DNA of 64,000 nucleotides from Flavobacterium aquariorum (GTDB lineage Bacteria > Bacteroidota > Bacteroidia > Flavobacteriales > Flavobacteriaceae), in contig NZ_QKXH01000015.1 of assembly GCF_003254745.1 (NCBI RefSeq), positions 17,010 through 81,009 of the forward strand, read 5' to 3'. Positions within the stretch are counted from its first letter, which is position 1. Each line of letters opens with the position of its first letter. A model generated the notes under the pieces. It had not been told where the DNA came from. It worked only from the letters and a program-made list of their open reading frames with translations, and made no database searches. Shown here in pieces: positions 58,921 to 64,000 of the stretch. The translations under genes and the position numbers were made by a program.

Positions 58921-60087
58921 ATGAAAAGAGCTACTTTACTGATTATAATTTTATATAGTTTTAATTTTGTTCATGCACAGGAAAACGTGATTACAACCGC
59001 CGTCCCTTTTCTTTTAGTAGCGGCAGATGCTAGAGCTGCTGGTATGGGAGATAATGGCGTTGCGTCGTCAACAGATGCATTTTCCCAACAATGGAACCCT
59101 TCAAAATATGCCTTTGCTGAAGACCAACAAGGGTTCTCATTAAGCTACACACCCTATTTAACGGATTTAGTAAATGACATATCATTGGCGCAAATAACCT
59201 ATTATAATAAATATAGTGACAAAAGTGCTTTTGCTGGTAGTTTCCGTTATTTTGGACTTGGAGACATTGAGCTAAGAACTGATTTTGATAGTCAAGTTGT
59301 ACTTGTCTCCCCAAATGAATTTGCTTTTGATTTATCATATTCCTTGAAATTGAGCGAAAAATTCTCAATGGCAGTTGGAGGCCGCTATATAAATTCCAAC
59401 CTAAAAGTGGCCACTGACAATAATGACGCTTCCTCTTCAAGTAGTTTTGGGGTAGATGTAGCTGGATTTTTTCAGTCAGAAGAGATTGCATATAGTAACT
59501 TTAACGGCAGATGGAGAGGAGGATTTAATTTTCAGAATATGGGCCCAAAAATGAGCTATGATAATGACGATATAAGTGCTAATTTTTTACCTGCCAATAT
59601 GAAACTTGGAGGCGGATTTGATTTTATTTTAGACGAATACAATAAGGTAGCCGTGAATCTGGAAGTAAGCAAATTGCTAGTCCCAACCCCACAAAATCCA
59701 ACTGATTTAAATGGAAACGGAATAATAGATCCAGCAGAAGAACAACAAAACAGAGACGATTATCAATCTATCGGGTGGTTCGCGGGAATGTTCCAGTCAT
59801 TTACGGACGCACCTGGTGGATTTAGTGAGGAACTAAAAGAAGTAACTTACTCTTTAGGATCAGAATATGTGTATCAAGATTCATTTTCATTTCGTGCAGG
59901 ATATTTTCATGAAAGCCCCGATAAAGGTGCAAGGGAATTTTTCTCGCTTGGGGCAGGTTTTAAATACAGCTCCGTCAAAATTGATGTTTCTTACTTGTTT
60001 TCAGCCTCTAAGGTGCAAAACCCACTAGAAAATACATTGCGTTTCTCTTTGACATTCAATTTTGGAGAAAAATACGAAACTTTCTAA
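58921..60087 (+). CDS. porV: Type IX secretion outer-membrane protein PorV
   Basis: A 388-residue outer-membrane beta-barrel of the FadL-like PorV/LptO family. The signal peptide is about 1-20 (ending VHAQ). The start of the mature part, AVPFLLVAADARAAGMGDNGVASSTDAFSQQWNPSKYAFA, is diagnostic. The end LENTLRFSLTFNFGEKYETF is barrel-like. PorV carries secreted cargo from the translocon to PorU, and the neighbour order porU-porV matches that role. A terminator follows. Confidence 0.95.
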   Translation: MKRATLLIIILYSFNFVHAQENVITTAVPFLLVAADARAAGMGDNGVASSTDAFSQQWNPSKYAFAEDQQGFSLSYTPYLTDLVNDISLAQITYYNKYSDKSAFAGSFRYFGLGDIELRTDFDSQVVLVSPNEFAFDLSYSLKLSEKFSMAVGGRYINSNLKVATDNNDASSSSSFGVDVAGFFQSEEIAYSNFNGRWRGGFNFQNMGPKMSYDNDDISANFLPANMKLGGGFDFILDEYNKVAVNLEVSKLLVPTPQNPTDLNGNGIIDPAEEQQNRDDYQSIGWFAGMFQSFTDAPGGFSEELKEVTYSLGSEYVYQDSFSFRAGYFHESPDKGAREFFSLGAGFKYSSVKIDVSYLFSASKVQNPLENTLRFSLTFNFGEKYETF

Positions 60088-60110
60088 TCTTCTTTTTTAA
60101 CTTTATAAAA

Positions 60111-60155
60111 AACAAAAATCCAAACTTCACTATTTTGAAATTGGATTTTTTTGTT
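60111..60155 (+). terminator. Terminator after porV
   Basis: AACAAAAATCCAA (60111-60123) pairs with TTGGATTTTTTTGTT (60141-60155) around a 17-base loop. Confidence 0.7.
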
Positions 60156-60207
60156 TTTAATACCAAGTATATTTTCAAAACACTCAATTAAACAGCAGCT
60201 TTAATTA

Positions 60208-60690
60208 ATGAAAGAAATAATAATCACTTCGAAAATTAATGTTTTTGAAACCATTCAAGAATTACCTTTAGTTGAACAGAATTTAATGTTGAAAGCTATT
60301 GAAGTTAGAAAAAATGCTTATGCACCCTATTCAAAATTCAGGGTTGGAGCAGCCATTCTTTTGGACAACGGTGAAGTTGTTGTTGGTTCGAATCAGGAAA
60401 ATGCTGCATATCCTTCTGGACTTTGCGCAGAACGGGTAGCTATTTTTTATGCAGGAGCCATTTATCCTGAAGCTACGATTTTGAAAATAGCAATCACAGC
60501 GGCCTCTGACAACAATAAAACAGCGACTCCTGTTCCACCATGCGGAGCGTGTAGACAATCTATCGCAGAATATGAAATTCGACAAGACACCCCTATAGAA
60601 ATCTATTATATGGGAGAAACAGGCTCAATTCATCAATCGGCATCCCTAAAAAACCTGCTCCCTTTCATGTTTGAAAAAAAATTACTTTAA
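60208..60690 (+). CDS. cdd: Cytidine deaminase
   Basis: A 160-residue zinc enzyme converting cytidine and deoxycytidine to the uridine forms for pyrimidine salvage. The zinc site is Cys73-Ala-Glu75 in GLCAERVA plus Cys112 and Cys115 in PPCGACRQSIAEY; Glu75 is the proton shuttle. Cys in place of His at position 73 marks the homotetrameric class. YSKFRVGAAILLDNG near residue 41 is the nucleoside-binding start. It is separated from porV by a terminator. Confidence 0.95.
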   Translation: MKEIIITSKINVFETIQELPLVEQNLMLKAIEVRKNAYAPYSKFRVGAAILLDNGEVVVGSNQENAAYPSGLCAERVAIFYAGAIYPEATILKIAITAASDNNKTATPVPPCGACRQSIAEYEIRQDTPIEIYYMGETGSIHQSASLKNLLPFMFEKKLL

Positions 60691-60740
60691 AAAAAAACCA
60701 AAATTTAGCTTTTAAATTTTAGTTCTTAGTAGGAATGTCT

Positions 60741-60748
60741 TATTTTTG
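60741..60748 (+). promoter_or_regulatory. -7 promoter box of pdhA
   Basis: TATTTTTG matches TAnnTTTG. It would start a leader of about 100 bases that includes the hairpin region at 60751-60810. No clear TTG at -33 is seen (TTAG is the closest). Confidence 0.4.
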
Positions 60749-60750
60749 CA

Positions 60751-60810
60751 TCCCGACCCCTTCGGGGCGCAAATTTGTGGTGAGGAAACTATTTTGCGTT
60801 ACTAGGTCAT
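60751..60810 (-). repeat. Possible remnant (G) of the modular repeat in the pdhA leader
   Basis: On the plus strand the segment begins CCCGACCCC-TTCG-GGGC, a compact stem capped by a C(UUCG)G-type loop, then AAATTTG with an inner partner ATTTTGCG, and ends ACTAGGTCAT. Read on the minus strand, ATGACC...GGTCGGG matches the framing strands of copy D. Other core strands are missing, so it may be chance or a remnant. Confidence 0.3.
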
Positions 60811-60852
60811 AATTGATAATACAATAACACTTAAGCAAAAGAATTATTTCAG

Positions 60853-61851
60853 ATGAAAGAAGTTACAAAAGAAGTTTATTTAAAGTGGTATGAAGACATG
60901 TTACTTTGGAGAAAGTTTGAAGACAAACTTGCGGCATTATACATTCAACAAAAAGTTAGAGGTTTTCTACACTTATATAATGGTCAAGAGGCTGTATTAG
61001 CAGGAGCTTTGCACGCTATGGATTTGACAAAAGACAAAATGATTACTGCCTATAGAAATCACGTTCAGCCAATTGGTATGGGCGTAGACCCTAGACGTGT
61101 AATGGCTGAACTTTTAGGAAAAGCTACTGGGACATCCAAAGGAATGGGTGGATCGATGCATATTTTCTCAAAAGAGCATCGTTTTTATGGAGGACATGGA
61201 ATTGTAGGTGGTCAAATTCCATTGGGAGCTGGTTTAGCATTTGGAGACAAATACAATGGAACTGGTGGAGTTACAATGACTTATTTTGGAGACGGAGCTG
61301 CACGTCAAGGTTCTTTACATGAAGCCTTCAATATGGCGATGTTGTGGAAACTGCCTGTAGTTTTTATAGTTGAAAACAATGGTTATGCCATGGGAACCTC
61401 AGTTGAAAGAACTGCAAATCATACTGATATATGGAAACTAGGTCTAGGGTACGAAATGCCTTGTGGACCAGTTGACGGAATGAATCCAGTGAAAGTTGCA
61501 GAAGCAATGACAGAAGCAATTGACAGAGCAAGACGCGGCGACGGACCTACTTTTCTTGAAATGAAAACGTATCGTTACAGAGGACACTCAATGTCTGACG
61601 CACAATTATACCGCTCGAAAGAAGAGGTTGAAGAGTATAAAAAAATAGATCCAATTACTCAAGTTTTAGATGTGATTTTAGATCAAAAATACGCTACACA
61701 AGAAGAAATCGAAGTAATTGATCAAAGAGTAAAAGATCTTGTTGAAGAATGTGTTCAATTTGCTGAAGAATCCCCTTACCCGGAAATTCAACAATTATAC
61801 GATGTAGTGTACGACCAAGAAAACTATCCATTCACACCTCATAAATTATAA
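60853..61851 (+). CDS. pdhA: Pyruvate dehydrogenase E1 component, alpha subunit
   Basis: A 332-residue thiamine-diphosphate enzyme subunit. It decarboxylates pyruvate and, with E1-beta (not in this window), passes the acetyl group to the E2 lipoyl arm. The ThDP motif is GDGAARQGSLHEAFNMAMLWKLPVVFIVENN, the classic GDG-x(~27)-NN. The phosphorylation-loop region YRYRGHSMSDAQLYRSKEEVEEY is present, as is GFLHLYNGQEAVLAG at the N-terminus. pdhC starts 9 bases downstream. Confidence 0.95.
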   Translation: MKEVTKEVYLKWYEDMLLWRKFEDKLAALYIQQKVRGFLHLYNGQEAVLAGALHAMDLTKDKMITAYRNHVQPIGMGVDPRRVMAELLGKATGTSKGMGGSMHIFSKEHRFYGGHGIVGGQIPLGAGLAFGDKYNGTGGVTMTYFGDGAARQGSLHEAFNMAMLWKLPVVFIVENNGYAMGTSVERTANHTDIWKLGLGYEMPCGPVDGMNPVKVAEAMTEAIDRARRGDGPTFLEMKTYRYRGHSMSDAQLYRSKEEVEEYKKIDPITQVLDVILDQKYATQEEIEVIDQRVKDLVEECVQFAEESPYPEIQQLYDVVYDQENYPFTPHKL

Positions 61852-61859
61852 ATCAAATT

Positions 61860-63488
61860 ATGGCAACAATTGTAACAATGCCTCGCTTGAGCGATACTAT
61901 GACAGAAGGAACGGTAGCGGCTTGGCTTAAAAAAGTAGGAGACAAAGTAAGCGAAGGTGATATCCTTGCAGAAATTGAAACCGACAAAGCAACAATGGAA
62001 TTTGAGTCCTTCAATGAAGGAACACTTTTATATATTGGAATCCCAGAAGGCGAAACAGCTCCTGTAGATTCTTTATTAGCAATTATTGGAAACGAAGGTG
62101 AAGATGTATCCGCATTGATAGCGGGAGGTTCAGCAGCACCTGCTGCAACAGAATCAACACCAGCTGCTACCGAAACAAAAACTGCCGAAATCCCAACGGC
62201 TGCCCCGGCAACAGATTTACCAAAAGGAGTAATCGTAGTAACAATGCCTCGTTTGAGCGATACTATGACCGAAGGAACGGTAGCTTCTTGGTTAAAAAAA
62301 GTAGGAGACAAAGTTGTTGAAGGTGATATCCTTGCCGAAATCGAAACCGATAAAGCAACAATGGAATTTGAATCTTTCAACGAAGGAACCCTACTATACA
62401 TTGGAATCCAAGAAGGAAGTACTGCTCCAGTTGATAGTCTTTTAGCTATCATAGGACCTGCGGGAACAGACATTAGCGGGATTGCTGAAAACTATAAAGC
62501 TGGGGGAGCTGCTCCAACTGTTGCAGTAGCAAAAGAAGAAACTAAAGCAGCATCTTCTGATAAGGCTGCAGAAGTAATTGAATCATTAAGCGACGGAAAA
62601 AGAATTTTGGCATCACCATTAGCTAAAAAAATAGCAAGTGACAAAGGAATTCAATTAACACAAGTAAAAGGAACTGGTGAAAACGGTCGTATCGTAAAAA
62701 GCGATATCGAAAACTTCACTCCTGCAGCTAATCCAAGTACTGCAATATCTAAAGCTCCAGAAGCATCAAAAGCAGAAGTGCCAAAAGTTTTTGTTCCTGC
62801 TGGCGAAGTTTTCACAGAAGAAATTAAAAATTCGCAAATGCGTAAAATCATTGCAAAACGTTTGGCTGAATCATTGTTTACAGCACCTCATTACAACCTT
62901 GTAATTGAAGTAACAATGGACGAAGCAATGCAATCGAGAGCAGTTATCAATAGCATTCCGGATACCAAAGTATCTTTCAACGATATGGTAATCAAAGCTT
63001 GTGCATTGGCTTTGAAAAAACACCCAAAAATAAATTCTCAATGGAAAGAAGACGCCATCATCATCAATCACCATGTAAATATAGGTGTAGCTGTAGCTGT
63101 TGAAGATGGGTTAGTAGTTCCTGTGCTAAGATTTACTGATGCAATGAGTTTATCACAAATTGGCGCAAGCGTTAGAGATCTTGCTGGTAGAGCCAAAAAC
63201 AAAAAATTATTGCCAACTGAAATGGAAGGAAGTACTTTTACAGTATCTAACCTTGGAATGTTTGGTATTACTGAATTCAACTCTATCATCAACCAGCCAA
63301 ACTCTGCTATTTTATCAGTAGGAGCTATTGTAGAAAAACCAGTAGTTAAAAACGGTCAAATTGTAGTAGGAAACACAATGATGCTTTCATTGGCTTGCGA
63401 CCACCGTACAATTGACGGTGCGACCGGAGCACAGTTTTTACAAACATTAAAACAATACATCGAAAATCCGGTAACTATGCTTGCATAA
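61860..63488 (+). CDS. pdhC: Pyruvate dehydrogenase E2, dihydrolipoamide acetyltransferase
   Basis: A 542-residue core subunit. Two lipoyl domains lie at about 1-78 and 125-200, with lipoyl lysines Lys43 and Lys165 in ETDKATMEFES. Ala/Pro/Thr-rich linkers follow each. A subunit-binding domain spans ~250-295 (RILASPLAKKIASDKGIQLTQVKGTGENGRIVKSDIENF). The catalytic acetyltransferase domain runs from ~320 to the end, with His515 and Asp519 in ACDHRTIDGA. The two lipoyl segments are nearly identical in DNA too. E1-alpha is encoded 9 bases upstream; a terminator follows. Confidence 0.96.
   Translation: MATIVTMPRLSDTMTEGTVAAWLKKVGDKVSEGDILAEIETDKATMEFESFNEGTLLYIGIPEGETAPVDSLLAIIGNEGEDVSALIAGGSAAPAATESTPAATETKTAEIPTAAPATDLPKGVIVVTMPRLSDTMTEGTVASWLKKVGDKVVEGDILAEIETDKATMEFESFNEGTLLYIGIQEGSTAPVDSLLAIIGPAGTDISGIAENYKAGGAAPTVAVAKEETKAASSDKAAEVIESLSDGKRILASPLAKKIASDKGIQLTQVKGTGENGRIVKSDIENFTPAANPSTAISKAPEASKAEVPKVFVPAGEVFTEEIKNSQMRKIIAKRLAESLFTAPHYNLVIEVTMDEAMQSRAVINSIPDTKVSFNDMVIKACALALKKHPKINSQWKEDAIIINHHVNIGVAVAVEDGLVVPVLRFTDAMSLSQIGASVRDLAGRAKNKKLLPTEMEGSTFTVSNLGMFGITEFNSIINQPNSAILSVGAIVEKPVVKNGQIVVGNTMMLSLACDHRTIDGATGAQFLQTLKQYIENPVTMLA
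61870..62060 (+). repeat. First half of the tandem lipoyl-domain DNA duplication
   Basis: This segment is repeated at about 62240-62430 within pdhC (unit about 370 bases apart). Long runs are identical at the DNA level, differing mostly at silent positions, so the duplication is recent or homogenised by gene conversion. Confidence 0.75.
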
Positions 63489-63506
63489 ACACTTGATTAA
63501 ATATTT

Positions 63507-63547
63507 AAAAATCCCGTCCAGTTTAAAACTAGACGGGATTTTTTTTT
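63507..63547 (+). terminator. Terminator after pdhC
   Basis: AAAATCCCGTC (63508-63518) pairs with GACGGGATTTT (63532-63542), with an inner AGTTT/AAACT extension, then a T run. Confidence 0.85.
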
Positions 63548-63712
63548 GCAAAAAAACTCCATTACGTCCGTTTCACATCTTAAAAATAAACACGACAAAA
63601 GCCGAAAAATAAAAATTGACACAGATGCATTCATTTCTTTATTAACTCATCTTAAAAAGGCCAAAAACTAAATTATTCACCAAATTTAAGATTACATTCT
63701 TGGCTCCATAAC
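63548..63712. other. Gene-free stretch after pdhC
   Basis: A/T-rich sequence between the pdhC terminator and modular repeat copy E. I see no gene, hairpin or promoter. Confidence 0.5.
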
Positions 63713-63818
63713 GGCATGTCCCTGCGGGTCGCGCTGTCCATTGTATTCCCGATTAACAAAAACTATGGCAAAAGCCTTGTTTTTCTAAATCTGGAGATAC
63801 CATTCCCATCCCTTATGC
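63713..63818 (+). repeat. Copy (E) of the modular three-way-junction repeat
   Basis: The order is GGCATGTCC, a minimal P2 (CCC-TGC-GGG), GGTCGCGCTGTCC, the long P3 arm ATTCCCGATT...AATCTGGAGAT shared with A and D, and CCATCCCTTATGC. The ends pair as GCATG/TATGC with one G-U. The apparent small reading frame across it is made of repeat sequence and is not a gene. Confidence 0.7.
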
Positions 63819-63854
63819 ATTCACTTTTTCAAAACAGTATCTATTATCCCATAA

Positions 63855-63891
63855 ACAAAAAACAGCCCCAAAGAGGAGCTGTTTTTTTGTT
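63855..63891 (-). terminator. Terminator of the gene entering from the right edge
   Basis: AAAAAACAGC pairs with GCTGTTTTTT around a CC...GG-extended loop. It lies 38 bases past the stop of the partial minus-strand gene at the right edge. Confidence 0.65.
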
Positions 63892-63928
63892 TCGAAGTAA
63901 GCACTGTTTTTTTTATAAAATAACCTAA

Positions 63929-64000
63929 TTAATTCACCGCGGCCACATTTTGGTTTTTCATTTTCAGATCCCCTTTGTACACTTCGGCCACTGATTTTCT
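63929..64000 (-). CDS. C-terminal end of an unidentified protein (partial)
   Basis: On the minus strand an open frame enters from the right edge and stops with TAA at 63931-63929. The visible end reads KSVAEVYKGDLKMKNQNVAAVN. The terminator hairpin just downstream supports a real gene end. Only 23 codons are seen, so no family can be assigned. Confidence 0.45.
   Translation of the reverse strand, partial: RKSVAEVYKGDLKMKNQNVAAVN

Noticed and set aside
61853..62473. Long open frame on the minus strand inside the lipoyl part of pdhC
   Set aside because: It is low-complexity (Ser/Val/Ala-rich), repeats because the lipoyl domains repeat, and lies antisense to a certain gene. No start signal or family match.
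63716..63928. Small plus-strand frame after pdhC
   Set aside because: It runs across modular repeat copy E and a terminator; its sequence is explained by these.

Overview
The window is from a low-GC Bacteroidetes chromosome, most likely a Flavobacterium. The reasons are the promoter signatures (TTG at -33 and TAnnTTTG at -7), a SusC/SusD glycan-uptake system, the gliding and type IX secretion genes gldJ-porU-porV, a TonB with a Gly-rich linker, and the overall gene families. This assignment is by recognition, not by database search.

Layout. 1-6.4 kb: two minus-strand operons of small stress and redox proteins (YHS, DoxX, DinB-like, NRDE; thioredoxin-like, NTF2-like, flavin-split-barrel, AraC regulator), plus an AhpD-like gene and a Crp/Fnr regulator. 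Two of these promoters share a 39-bp block with two direct half-sites 21 bp apart, so they look like one small regulon. 6.4-24.3 kb: housekeeping genes (acyl-CoA dehydrogenase, anmK, a chalcone-isomerase-fold protein, a Glu/Leu/Phe/Val dehydrogenase, tonB, exbBD, folC, an Mla-type lipid ABC transporter, an AsmA-like protein, miaE, a glycosyltransferase and tRNA-Val). 24.4-26 kb: an isolated, GC-richer FAD monooxygenase with two N-terminal CxxC motifs, probably acquired by transfer. 26.3-51.7 kb: a large polysaccharide utilisation locus. It has a NUDIX-fold regulator, GH3 and a membrane acyltransferase on one side. A long minus-strand run follows: susC, susD, two surface lipoproteins, GH16, an EEP-family protein, two GH30, GH5-CBM6, GH3 and an acetylesterase. 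A divergent membrane-spanning propeller/LuxR-type regulator closes it. The enzyme set points to a beta-1,3/beta-1,6-glucan (laminarin-like or fungal-wall glucan). 51.8-64 kb: murF, gldJ, porU, porV, cdd, pdhA and pdhC.

How the PUL should work (inference from the families): surface lipoproteins and SusCD bind and import glucan pieces. GH16 cuts beta-1,3 links, the GH30 pair beta-1,6 links, and GH5 and GH3 finish to glucose. TonB-ExbBD, also in this window, would energise SusC. The propeller regulator probably acts on paired 16-bp direct repeats just upstream of the susC promoter.

The most unusual signal is non-coding. It is a family of about 110-150 bp modular elements scattered between genes, with four good copies and up to three decayed ones. 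Each copy can fold as a three-way junction: a closing helix GCRTG/CAYGC with a compensatory base-pair change between copies, a copy-specific hairpin, a conserved GGTCGGGCTGTCC strand, a second hairpin (either a C(UUCG)G-capped stem or a longer shared stem), and a conserved CCATCCCTCAYGC end. Copies mix and match the arms, which suggests a structured RNA or a modular mobile repeat.
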